A stretch of DNA of 64,000 nt, taken from contig CM043798.1 in assembly GCA_023974075.1 (NCBI GenBank), positions 5,713,397-5,777,396 of the forward strand. The letters are read 5' to 3'. The notes beneath the pieces are model-generated. The model was not told the DNA's origin and made no database searches. It saw nothing but the letters and a program-made list of their open reading frames with translations. A program made the translations under genes and the position numbers. Shown here piece by piece: positions 44,281-56,831 of this stretch (position 1 is the stretch's first letter; each line of letters starts with the position of its first letter). The stretch is from Chaenocephalus aceratus. Lineage: Eukaryota; Chordata; Actinopteri; Perciformes; Channichthyidae.

Positions 44281-47200
44281 CCATATAATACCACTTCTCA
44301 TGTGCAGCATAGAGTCCAGTGTAATTTACACATTATTTTCTGTCTTAAAATTGATTTAAAAATGTTAAACATTACCAGCTACTTCAACATTTTTATATGG
44401 TCACTATGAATGAAAATATTGCTACTAAATGTTTACCATGGTGTACCTATCTGGTAATTGTTTTTGACTTATTGTGTTTTTATTATTAACTACGTGTGCC
44501 TGCTTTAATTATATAATATCTATACTCTTTTTACTTGAATCTGCCTTGGTGTTATGCAGTTAATGTACAGGTTGCATATATTGCAGATATGATGTACTCT
44601 TGTAGAAAACAGAAGACTAGTTAAAAAGGCTTTTCTTGAGGATTCATTTATACAGCCATAATCTATACAAATCACATAACAAATATTCATGTCAAACATG
44701 TTCTGAGCTAAGATTTAGTGTTAGGCAAATTGTTAATATCGCAAAGGGGAGAAGACATGTCCAAAAAAACTTGCATGGGCTCATATTTTCTCTCATAGCG
44801 GTGACTACTATAAATATGAGAGAACAAATGGGGACATTTATTAGAGACGTATGCATGATGATTGTATGTGTTGGAGGTAAGAGAACAGAAGGCTCTCTTC
44901 TTAATGCGGTGTGGGTTTGCTCTGTGATCAAATATTATTGGAAAAATCGTTAACTACTATATATGGAATAGGGTCTGGGGGTTTGTATTCCAGAGTGCCT
45001 TCAGGTTCACTTTACTCTGTGATTTATTGTACCTGCGGACTGAACCAAATACTGGCAAACATGTTATGTGCAGGTGTTCTTTCAATTATTAGACAATGAG
45101 ATGAGGTTGTGCCATCATTCAAAAATATGTGTTTATTTCTAAAATCATCTTTTATAATGGTAAAAAATATTGGAAGCCCTGCATTGTCTTAAGGTTTGCA
45201 CTTAGAACAAATGATACATATTGGCCTAAAGAAGTTTAAGTATAGACAGGCAATACAAATGTTATATAAAAGCAATGATGTCCTATCAGTCTGACTCCCT
45301 ATTTCAATTTCTTTTTTTAAAGCTATGACTGTGACTCAATATCGACAGTAACGATGTCTTAAGGCCTGACTCTCTCAATAAATGGACTTTGGTTCAGATT
45401 GGTCAATGCAAAGTTGAGTTACAACAGCTTTTTATTTCATGGTGAAAAATGGTTCCATGAACTCAAAAGCTTTGAAAAGTATACGTCTCTCGTTTTTGCT
45501 GCCCACATTTCAAATTTCAAACAGGTTGATCTGATTAGTCTGATCTGATGTTACGGTGTTGAGAGAGAAACATCGTAATCATTCCTTCAATGAAAAAAGC
45601 ACCATTTGTGCTTCGACTAACTATTTTACATTCAATGTTAAAGGGAATAACATCATAAATCATATCAATCTGCATAGTTAATTCGTGGACCATTGGCTTA
45701 ACTAGATAACATAACAAATGTGGTCTAAATAATTGTAGTGTAGTATATTTTATAAATCTAAATATAATTAATTTTAATTTAGTTCATTGTAGTAGAACTA
45801 TTCATCAGGGTTTGGGTTGGATGTGTTACAATTTCCTGATATCTATAAAAGTAGGCTACACATTTCCCAAGTGTTCATGCTAATTACATTCATGGACATA
45901 AAGTACAATCAGTAGATATTATTCGACAACTTTTACTGCTTACTCTACTGCTTTCAAACAGTAATGTATACAGAAAGGCAAGACAAGCAAAAGGTTTCAA
46001 AAATGATGTATTAAACTTATTGTATTATGAACAGCCATTCAGGGGTATTCAGCTGCATAGTGAGGAAAGTGTTGTTTCTCTCCACACTGATTGTCATGAT
46101 GATAGAAAGCAGTATAATGAGGCATGTGGTTGAAATAACTGGAATTATTCATCCAACTATTGTCTCTTGTTTGCCTTTGTCTCTGGAGCTTATTGCCATT
46201 TGGCGCCTGGACCTGCTGACCTCGCCAACTTCTATTTCTGCCCAACAAGTCCAACAGCACCGAACCAAGGAGCCAAAATATGCTGGATGGATGGAGAAGG
46301 AATGTCCAAACAGTGACAGAGTCCTCGGTCCGTCCTGCGCCAACAGTCTCTCCCTGTGGCTGCCTCCACTGAGCAATGTGGAGTCAGATTCAACCATTTA
46401 GACTAGGGAATACTGTTGCACACATGCTTCTGTATATTACACGCGTGAGTTTCAAAAAGACACGCAATAATGTAAACAAGCATTCATTTTGTTGGACGCT
46501 TCATCCCCGGCCTGGATTTCTTGTATTAAAAAAAATATTCATAAGCATGCTGAATTCAAAGTGATAACATTCTGTAATATCTAAAAACTCAACATGATGC
46601 AATTGCAAGAGAGTACTTCATAATATATCATTTTCAATCCAATCTTACTGGCCTACTTTTCCCACTCTCTGTTCTCCCTCTTCCCCCAAAGATTCTGCAT
46701 TATTTTCCGGTCTTGTTCCCATGAAAGAGTGATTGGATAGTATGTAAAAAAAAAAGAAATAGCGTCTTAACGCTCCATGCGTGGGGGTTTTTCAATGGCT
46801 CTGTGGGGGTCAGCGTGCTGAGCGCTGAGGAGGAGAGGAGCCAGGATGTGCAGGGTGGTGGGTGCAGGAGGGATTAAGGGCACCACAGTCTGAGTGTGGT
46901 AGAAAGAGAGGATTTAAGCGAGATGTGTATGGGGTTCTGAGTTGCGAGTGAGACCTGATGGCTGTGACTTTGGCACAATGATATCCCTTTGTATTGTCAC
47001 TGATCTGCACTGACTGCGTACCAGCTTCTTCTCCCGTAATGCCTCGTCTAATCCCAACAAGTCTTTCACGGGAAATGAAGAAGGAGGTCACTGTGAAAGT
47101 GAGAGAAACGCGACCCAACAGAAATATTTGTATTGGAACGGACACTCACACACAATCAAAACGAGAGTCAAACATTATTCTTGACTCCATGGCTTCTGCA

Positions 47201-49380
47201 ATTTTGAAAAAAAACATATTCAAGGGACTGATGACACATTTTCTATGTTGAGTTTACTGCTCTGACACAAAGCATCCACTCAACGCTTGTGTAAATGAGT
47301 GGGCTTTAACCCGTGTATTATACTCTTGATCTACTGTTTAATTAGGTGTTGTGGTATTTTACTGTTTTTATTACAGGCATTTGGTTTCTGTAACTGAGCA
47401 ATGAAAGTGTATCAGTGAATTCAAAGATGATATGACAAATGGAATACTTTTGACAAACTGCATTTTGTTGACTTGACTTTAGCTATTTTGAGAGATTGTG
47501 TTACAGTCTGCATGCATGAACTTATTCATGGCCACAATATCAGTGGCAACTTGTATTTGTCATTAGCTATTACAACTCATTTTATTCTTAAACTCTTCTC
47601 ACTTGGTTTCCACGTACACTCTGATGCTGATTGAATAGCTGATACAAAACAAATATGCCACCTGAACACAGAAAGGAAATATAATTTACATAATGAGTGA
47701 TAGAAGAAAGGATCTTTAGTGTCACGAGACTAGCGGTCCAAATATTTTTGTTGGTTTCATTTTTGGGTTAATCCGCTAAATGTGCGGTTTCTCCATTTAA
47801 TACAATGGATCACCGACGTAACGCCTGTCATTGTTTCAAGAGTGTAAGTGTTGTGAATAGTATGAACACAATCAGACTGGTCCAATTGTTGTTATTAGTG
47901 ATTTATTTGTGTTCCATAACCAGGATCCCAACTTGTGATATATTGAATATAGAAAATCAAAGAGGCAATATTTTATCCCTCAAATTGTAGTAGTTAAATC
48001 ATCAAAAATGCTTTTGGCATGCCTTTATGCACTGGGAAGGGTGCCCTTGACTGTTGCCTTGGTTAAAAAAAAATAGAGCACATGCAAATACTATGCCAAA
48101 GAAAAGTGTCTTGTAAAAATATCACATTTATTAAAAAGTACACACTGCTGTGTAAAAAGCACCTCCAGGTCAGCTCAGGGCTTAAGGACAGTGCACAGTA
48201 TTGTGGAGAGTTTGAATATGTCCCCCGTCTCTCTGTCTCCCAGGCTACTGTCACTACACCTCAGCAAATAAGGGCAGACATACAAGTTGTTCTTATTCTG
48301 TTCCCATTCCACCTTGAGCACATATTATTAGTGATTTGTTTGTCATTAAACGAGGCACTGATAAATTGGTTTCCTTTCCAGTAAGAGTAATTGGATAGCG
48401 GCTCACCAAACCCAATACATTGCAGCATAATTAATACTTCATTAAGCTCAGCTACTCCCAGGAAGCCAGTAGAGTAGACCAACACAGCACATGTATTTGA
48501 CTCCATACCTGCTGACTGCCAAATAACACTGTATGTATGTGCCAATTTTACACTGTGGACAAAAGTTCCATTCTACTTTAAAGTAGCAACATAATAATGT
48601 TAAAAAGGACACTGGCAGCTTGTGTCTGAACCTGGGTAACAAAAGAAAGAAAAGCAAAGTATATGTGTTGGGACCCATATGAGATTGTGGCCCTGTTGTG
48701 GGTTTTTTTTAATGGATCCCAACTTAACAGGCCCCCCCCCCCCCCCCCACCCCCTGGCCAATTTATTTGTGTCTGTCTGTGGCCTTTATTTCATACATGC
48801 ATGTTCAAGTGATGTAACACTCATGGGGGTGTGGCAAACAGTGCAGGGGAAATGGCAAACAAGGTCAGGTTCAATTCATTACGCGTTCATATTTTAGAGA
48901 TATTTTCTGACTGTTTATCATATAGATATATTCTATTTTTCAGACTTAAATTCAGTGTTGAAGGAGTAAGTCCTAAAACTGAATGAGTCTCATTTCACCT
49001 GTTCAGGTTCAGGACAAAGGTTTTTTCAACCTATTGTGAGAAGATCGGTTAATGCAGGCTTAATGGATGTTCACATTTTGTTCTACATAAAATATGCCTG
49101 TAAATACTCACCTGGTGCATGTCCAAAGCAGCGAAAATAGATAGAACATATAGATATATATATACTTTGCCAGCGTTGATCGTATTGTGTCCGTGCGCCC
49201 TGTTCGCGAAGGATACTCAATACACTTTATTTTACACCCTCAATGTTCTATCTATTTATTTGCCGCAGTTATTATTGTCCTTACGACAGATGGCCAGTTC
49301 GCCCCTGAAAAATCTCTGTACACACGTTATTATTTATAATGATAACAAAATATGGGATACATTTAATTTTTTTTCAATTT
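44281..49380. other. Unassigned stretch
   Basis: About 5 kb without recognisable genes or clear repeat ends; a poly-C run of about 20 bases lies at 48731-48750. ORFs of up to about 124 codons (46027-46401) have no recognisable motif. Confidence 0.4.
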
Positions 49381-49384
49381 TTAA

Positions 49385-49423
49385 GTTGTAATAATTTTGC
49401 GACCCCCAATTTGGGAACCCCTG
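49385..49423. mobile_element. Right end of a hAT (GGGAACCCCTG), fragment
   Basis: GCGACCCCCAATTTGGGAAC followed by CCCTG resembles the right end of a Charlie-like hAT. No partner end is found upstream. Confidence 0.45.
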
Positions 49424-49602
49424 TCCTATTACACTATTTTTAGGCATATACTGTAGGTCTCAGATATATAAGAAACATGTCTATAAAGTGTTTTGCTCAA
49501 AATATCAAAGAGATCACCCATTAGCCATGCCTCATACCCCTCTATTTCAGCCCTGTTACTAAAGTGCTGATTCTGGGTCTGTAGCTGTAAAACTAAATAA
49601 AT

Positions 49603-50239
49603 TAGGGCTGTCAAAAAAAAGTTAACGCCACTAATTATTTGAACGCATGTGTATTTTTTTCCTCGGCCGCCCCGTAGTTTCAGAGTGCATCGAGTTTCAA
49701 ATACCATCGACAAGCTGATGCTGACAGCCCCGCTGATGCTGACAGCCCCGCTCCTGCCGCCCGCTTGTGGCAGACCACACTTCCACGCTCACCGGCAGGC
49801 ACCGACTGGCCATCGGGAGGACCGGGAGGGTGTGTGTATGTGTGGCCCGAGAGAGCGAGAGAGAGACCTTACGTTTATTCAATTCAATTGCAGGAGAATT
49901 CTACCAGCAGATACTCAGCTAAATGCTGCCGTGATTAAACGCCATATCATGTTCCAAACCACTTCAAGGATTATTTCTGAAACAGTATGGAGCTCAAATG
50001 CTTTTTCTCTTCTGGGTTTACCACAAGGTGAGTTCCTTTTTATTTCCTGCTTTTTTACACATACTCTCTCCAGTACAGCTTAGCTCTGAGTGTTAGCGAT
50101 GCTTGCTATAATGTAAACACAGACCATATTACTTCCAAAACACGTCGCGCATTGTTTCTGATAGCGACGTTTCTGATAGGGCCGTGGGTGTAAAATCAGC
50201 CCACATATCCGATATTACTTAATCTGGATCAGCTCTGTT
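49603..50239. mobile_element. hAT left end (TAGGGCTGTCAA) with undefined right side
   Basis: TAGGGCTGTCAAAAAAAAGT and TAACGCCACTAAT is a frequent hAT terminus in fish. GCTGATGCTGACAGCCCC is repeated in tandem near 49720. No right end is seen before a different repeat begins at 50240. Confidence 0.5.
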
Positions 50240-50380
50240 GTACCCCTGTTTTTAGAGATGTGGGTAAGGAGGCAAAGAGAGAGGGTTTCATTTTCGGACA
50301 CCCGGTGAGTCTCCTTACACACCGGGACACATATTTATTTAAAAAGACATCAAAAGTGCATTTTGACTAAAGTATCTGTA
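50240..50380 (-). mobile_element. Partial reverse copy of the AGGGGACC MITE
   Basis: AGAGATGTGGGTAAGGAGG, AGAGAGAGGGTTTCATTTTC, CACCGGGACACATAT and AGTGCATTTTGACTAA match in reverse the left part of the MITE at 18945. The terminal TTAA is not present. Confidence 0.65.
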
Positions 50381-50629
50381 CTTTTTCTTAAGTAACTTCA
50401 TTCACTGATCATGTGAGTCAAGAAGCAGCTGTTGTCAACTCTGCATAGTTCAGCACCACTAGCAAATCCGTATAATAACTGTAGCAAATTTGTGTTGCAG
50501 TCGAATTGGGAGCCTGATAAAGCGGACGCAGTATGTGAACGTTTGGTATGAAGGTGGGGAGGACAGAGTGGTAACAGTTGACGAAGTGCACTGTCCTGAC
50601 CAGAAAACCTGCGGCCCCTGAGCAAAACC

Positions 50630-53108
50630 TGCACTCTAAAAACAAATGCCTTGGCTCAACAAAGAACATCAACGCAACAGTTTGCATCGATGTTTATTGA
50701 GTTAAGACAACTTCTAATGAAATTGTCTTAAAGCAACAAAGTTATTTGAGTTAGGGGAGAAGGCTTTTCCTCTACAATCAGAGGTGTTTTTAATTACCAC
50801 TTACCTAATAATTGGTAGCATAAACACAAGTTTTGAAGTTGATTACTCAAAAGATGAAGTTGTTCCGACTAGTTTTACCACATGATTTAAAATGAATTTT
50901 AAGTTGTATGTACTTAATTACCATTATTGTGAACACACGTTTTTAAGTTGACAACCATTTATAAATTAAATTGCTCCAAATATATTGTATTCAATAGTTT
51001 GTTTTTCTTAGCTTTTTCATGTTTTTGCCTTTAAAAGAAAGACATTAATTGATTCCACAACAAAAATATTAGGCAATTCACTTTTTATTTTGAACTGCAG
51101 TTGTTTATTTCAACACATGATGTTTCAATCAGGAGAGAATTTATTTAGTTGCATGTATTGCACATGCCTATGATAAGGTGCATGAACACCTGAACTCACA
51201 GCTGACCGCAGGAGAGAGGAGAACCATTTCATAGTTTGGCTGCAGCTCGTTGATTGGCTGCTGGAGAATGAGGTGACATGTAATAGGTTAAAGAGAACGC
51301 CTGTGATGAGCTGATTATAAGCAGCTGCGGAGTGAAAGTCTACACACCCAGTCTTCCTGAAAGAACTTGCGCTGAGCTTCATTTAAATATTGAAAAAAAA
51401 GATAAATAACACATTTAAATTGCCCCACAAATAATAAATAAACACATTAGCCATATTACCATGGGAAATGGGGACACAGCAAATACATGCTGCCATCACA
51501 ACAAAGTTAGAGGCCTTTGCATATTTAAAACCAGTGCCAAATATGTCAAATCTGTAAACCTTTTGTAAAGCTACAGAAACAAACTCTCAATGGCCACCAA
51601 TCTGCAGATCACACACATCCATTTCACACAAGATGTAACAAAGATGTTTACACTGCCGACAGTCATTATTTAAAACACTATGAACACATTTAACGCAGAA
51701 TGCTCTTTCATTTGTTTCCCTCGACCACGATGGTTGCCATCGTATGGTCAGATCCTGGGGTGGACCGGTCACTGATGAAGGCGATATTCATGTCCTTTTG
51801 AAGCACATTAAATAATAGGTTAGCGCATAAGAGATAATGAATTAGGTAACTGCATACTTTTTAAACTCTTAGTGAATTCAGAGCCATTATTACCAGCTGC
51901 TAATGCAACACTGGTATTGTTTTCCCCTATTGAGTCTGCATGTGTGTGTCGTCATGGCAATGTGGTCCTGAAGACACACAGAGGTGCTTTTGAGTATTTT
52001 GCCTAGTGTTTAAATGCATGTGGACAGATTTAGTCAATCACAACCGTGCAAGTTTTAGTGTACCTTCTCATCTTGTTTGCAGGTTCCATACAACATGTGA
52101 ACAGAAGAGCAGAAGCCACTTTTCAAATTGTACACAATCCTTTTCCCGTGCCATCGCTGTCAACACCTATCCATGCTGAACGTTGCTAAGATATTATTGA
52201 TTGGGGTGTGGCCAAAAGTGCAATATGCTTCAAAATGTAACTGACAGAGAGCAGTGCTTTTGTCCTGTGTTTTTACACTGTGCCATGGATTTTATTTGAT
52301 TTCAAGATTTTTAATTACGTCGCTAAACTCCTTGAAAAAGTCCTCTTCCTTTTCTCCAAGGTACACGACAAGGCAGCGGATGCCTATAGTTCTCTGCGTA
52401 CTTCAATTGTACTGCACTATTTTTGAAAAAGGAAAAAAAAGAGAAAACCTAAATGAATATATTCTGAATGGGTGACTGCCAACAACTTGCATTTCAATGA
52501 GAACTCTGAATAAGGATCCTACCTCAAGAAGCATGTCCTTGATCTGCTTCACCGAGATTCATTTTTAATAAAAAGCCATATCACAATAGTAACCAAATTA
52601 TTTGTGTACTCACAGTAGCCTCTACTACTTTGTATCCTCTCACAGAACTATTCACAGTTCAAAGGCTGCTAATTGTGGTCAAACAGAAATTTGCCTATAC
52701 AGTGCAACTACAAGGCTATCTGCTGTATTGGAATGACAAAAGATGACACTCACCTGTCCTTTGTATATTTCTATTTGTCTTAACTGTGGGAACTTGTCCA
52801 GGCATGTTAAGTGGGAGTGGACTTGAAATCCTTAACTCAAGGTGTAGAACAATTAAGTTATCAAGCCAATTGCATTACTTACTACAACTTGAATTTAGTT
52901 TTAAGTCAATTAACGCAGAAATCAGAGTTCAAATGACACACACTATTAAGTTGATGTAATTACCAACATTATTACGTCAACACAACTTTTAAATTAATGT
53001 TTGCAACTTAAAATGTTTATCTAAATTAATTAACTCACATTTTTATCTTGCAACCATGCATTTAATTAAGTGGAGGTGAAAGGTCGCCTGAATTCGTTTT
53101 TAGAGTGT
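50630..53108. mobile_element. Element with CACTCTAAAAAC ends
   Basis: CACTCTAAAAACAAATG on the left pairs with CGTTTTTAGAGTG on the right. Subterminal regions on both sides repeat TTAAGTTGA/AACTCAA-like words. The 2.5 kb inside shows no recognisable ORF, and the target duplication is unclear. This resembles AT-rich non-autonomous elements common in fish, expanded by other sequence. Confidence 0.6.
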
Positions 53109-53381
53109 GGATCTGAGAGGCCTTCCATACATCCATCCAACAGCAGAGATCAACGTCAGCACTGTAAGCGTCAACACTTAATATCCTTTCTTGTCAAAGG
53201 TCCGTTGTGTTCGGTAGCTCCCGTGTCACAAGTTTAATAACCGACGGGACATTCCTCACCAAAAACCCAACTGGGCTCCAGGACACAGTATTGAGCCCGA
53301 GCCTTCACATACTTATTACCTGAGGCAGTGATACTAAATTAGGTCAGTGTGAATGTGGAGGCAGGAAGGAGGTATTAAGTC

Positions 53382-53560
<179 letters not shown>

Positions 53561-53830
53561 TTTTGTTTTACCAACAAGTCATCCAACTCATACGACCAAA
53601 TAGGTCGATTGTTCAGCAGCTTATTATGACCTATAGTCATGTTTTAAAGTTTAGCACCTGAAGTGGTCGTGTAAGAAACAACAATTTGTTCCGGAGAGTC
53701 GTATATTCACAAATAACCCTCTCTGGAAAATCCTATATTGTAGAATAATTTCGCCATTAAAATGCTTTTTGATTAGATTTCTAGCAAGAAGTGTATATTT
53801 AAGACGACAGTGAGCTATTGCTTTTATAAA

Positions 53831-54998
53831 ACGGTTACCAAGTGTGGCAATATGAAAGAAAAATACACACTCTAATTTAAATAGTTTTTATTAGTAAATA
53901 ATGATGTTCAAAATAAAATAGTCCCTCCGTTGCATATGCCGAACATATTAGACAGAGAGCGTTGATCCATTATTTGGCTATTTATTTACATTCATTTGTA
54001 TGTTGCCGTTTATTGTGCACCCACTGAAAAACTGTCCAGCATCAGTAGCATGGCTTACGTGGTTACTTGTATAGGTTGAGGTTGATCTAGGCTGTTGCTT
54101 GGCGTGGCGTGAATATTGCTCCACTTTCGGCTTCCAGTAGCTCTGGAGAGAGCTTTCGCACCTGTGGCCAAAACGGTCATCATGTCTCTGCTTTGTTTCA
54201 AGACCCGCATCAGAAAGCTTTTGAATGGTGGTCCTTTTCCCAGGTCTACCTGCTCTTCACGTAGCTCTGCATGTCGTCGTTTAGGTGCATTTTTTTTCTG
54301 GAGATAGGCACTGCTCAATCCACTCCTCCATAGTAAGACCCCCCCGGAGGTCGAAGATAAGTAAGGGATAATGTGCAGCGAGGCGGTCATTATGGGTAAA
54401 AGAACACCCGACAGGCAGATCAAACATTTCCGTTGTTACTGTTTGAACTACGTAGCAACTGCTTCGATAGCGTTTTTGTGGACCTTTTTGATTACAGATT
54501 TGAAAACAGTGTTGCTTGCTTTAAAAGTAGCACAATTCATTATGTCAAACCTTGGAAAGTATCTAGATATATCTGCCGTAATGCCAAAGTAACTGGCAAA
54601 TGAATATGTTTTGCCGTCTGGACCGTTGCGTAAAAAGGAGGGTTTCTGCCCCGTCACTTCTCCGCTGTTTTCTTGTCCCAGTTTGAAAAGCAGTTTGCTT
54701 TTCAGCCCAACTGTATACAGTTAAATCGACCGGACTTCTTTCTGCAGATGTGAGCGTCCTTAACAACGGTCAATAAGTCCTTGTTGCACATTATCCCTTA
54801 CATGTTTCCATCTTAAGCTTTGTTAGTTAGTTAGTTTCGTAACGGACGTAATGTAACAGTTGTAACGGTTGTAGCTTTTCTCAGACGCGGAGGGATACTG
54901 ACTTGTTGTGAAAAGTAACTACAATTCTACCTGTGATATACGCTCATTATATCACGGCTAAGAACCAATCAGATTGCTTGATTTGACTTGTCCGTTTT
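53831..54998. mobile_element. Insertion in the left arm, ends TAAAACGG, class uncertain
   Basis: TAAAACGG on the left and CCGTTTTA on the right bound sequence absent from the right arm and from the copy at 62670. The minus-strand ORF 54055-54423 contains KKNAPKRRHAELREEQVDL and VLKQSRDMMTVLATG and is not recognised. A TAAGGGATAATGTGCAG repeat (54361-54798) is nested inside. Confidence 0.5.
54361..54798 (-). repeat. TAAGGGATAATGTGCAG repeat with conserved ORF, copy 2
   Basis: GTAAGGGATAATGTGCAGCG on the left and TGCACATTATCCCTTAC on the right are inverted ends. The minus-strand frame 54448-54657 holds SYFGITADISRYFPRFDIM and NCATFKASN, matching 24085-24435. A shift separates it from GAETLLFTQRS in the frame of 54563-54766. 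No target duplication was identified. Confidence 0.7.
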
Positions 54999-55693
54999 AT
55001 AATGTACATTTAGAATCCACGTCCAGTGGATGTGTAGGATCTATAGTTTGATAGATATTACGAAGATTATATGAGGTCTCGCCAGGAGAACCTGTATGTC
55101 TTTCCCCTATGTAAAGTTAGCGTCAACCCTCACGGGGTGAATACAGTATTTCCGGTCTCGAAGTTTTCATAATAAAACCATATTCCCCTCACTGTCAAAT
55201 GATTTCACAGTGATATCTGCAGTACTCATCCACTAAAACACATCAGTTTATCCTTGTTAATTACACAACATAAATTGGTTTAAATTGTGTACACTGCTTT
55301 TGTGTTTTTCCCCTTTCGATTCTGAGACACATTTCTTTTTTCAGAGGTTTTGATAGGCTAAAACATCGAACTACCCATAATCCTCAGCTATCGTTGAAGC
55401 TCGGCGATTGGATGTTTTAGCTGCACGTTGGGATATGGTGTTTATGTGATGTGAAATCCCAAAAAAATAATACTTTATTCCGAGTGTGCTTGCTTTTTCT
55501 TTGAAAGTCATCACATAACGGCATTGTAATACACGGTTCGGCTGCATTAAATATTACATATCTGCCGTAGTTCTCTATTTATAGAGCCCTGATGAGAAGA
55601 CCTTTGGACAAACTGGAAGAACTGCCAACGAAACTGAAAACGTGACGTGGATCATAAATATATCAGCAATTAAACAACATCTTCCATTTCTCT

Positions 55694-55927
55694 TCACACA
55701 ATACATCTCCTTGCAGTATCAATAGTAATACGGCTGACTTTTATATTTGATCCAATTGGTAGATAGATTATATTTACACCATAACGGTGCACAGCTGATA
55801 GAAAAGGACTTGTCGTTTTTAAAGATATTACTGATTTTCTTTGAAATAAAGAATGTAAATACTGAGTTGAGAGAATAGTCAGGGGATTTGGGTGATGGGA
55901 GACACATCTATGGAATATGAATGTCAA
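55694..55927 (-). CDS. Unrecognised conserved ORF, second copy (77 codons)
   Basis: Shares NPLTILSTQYLHS, QRKSVISLKTTSPFLSAV, RYGVNI and GSNIKVSRITIDTARR with 35248-35451, with only a few replacements. The frame is open in both copies although the flanking DNA differs by small insertions and deletions. Function unknown. Confidence 0.45.
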   Translation of the reverse strand: MTFIFHRCVSHHPNPLTILSTQYLHSLFQRKSVISLKTTSPFLSAVHRYGVNIIYLPIGSNIKVSRITIDTARRCIV

Positions 55928-56831
55928 TAGCTTACCATAAAATCACGGATATACCTTTCTGTCTGCAAATCAGATATTATTGTGTTGAACTACAATATGT
56001 GAAATAATATTGCATTATCCTGTAAAATTATGTGAAAACATGAATAAAACTACACATCTTCAGATGTTATACCTACACAAGTGTCCTACACTAATAATAC
56101 AAAGTTATTATGGCATTGTATGCTGTGTGTTATTTGTAACATCTTCATAAAGTATAATTTAATGTGTTACACTGTAAACTTGTGTAGTGACTTCGGCCAT
56201 CCTAAATTTGTTTCTCCGAATCGAAGGTTAAAAACACAAAAGCATTGTATACAATTTAAACCAATCAATGTTGTGTAATTAACAAGGACACACTGATGTT
56301 TTTTAGAGGATGAGTACTGCAGATATATCACTGTGAAATCATTTGACAGTGAGGGGAATACTTCCGGTTTTATTATGAAAACTTCAAGACCGGAAATACT
56401 GTTTTCAGCCCGTGAGGGTTGATGCCAACTTTACATGGACGCTGCCGTCAATAGAAATGAATAGGGGAATGACATAGTATATACACATTCTCCTGGCGAG
56501 ACCTCAAATCATCTTCGTAATATATATCAAACTATAGACCCTACACATCCACTGGACCTGGATTCTAAAAGTACAATATACACTTCTCACTAGAAATCTA
56601 ATCAAAAAGCATTTTAATGGACAAACTATTGTACAATTTAGGATTTTCCAGAGAGGGTTATTTGTGAATATACGACCCTCTGGAACGTTTGCATTTGCCG
56701 CAAAGTGTTGTTTCTTACACGACCACTAGAGGTGCTCAACTTTAAAACGTGCCGAGAGGTCGTAATAAGCTGCTGAACAATCGACCTATTTAGCCGTTTT
56801 TTGGAGGAGGAGGAGGACAGGCTGGTTTTAC

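Larger units (their letters stand above)
53572..56824. mobile_element. Long-inverted-repeat element, second copy with different arms
   Basis: The left end CAACAAGTCATCCAACTCAT continues into ACGACCAAATAGGTCG. The right end, reversed, is CAGCCTGTCCTCCT and then ACGGCTAAATAGGTCG. Both flanks read GTTTTAC, a 7-bp duplication. The arms include ATTGTTCAGCAGC, AACCCTCTCTGGAAAATCC, ATCCACTGG and GGTCTCGCCAGGAGAA in inverse order on the two sides. The left arm is split at about 53830-54998 by another insertion. The core (about 55380-56190) matches 34921-35690 of the 33983 element, including the unrecognised ORF, with the rest of that core deleted. Confidence 0.85.
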
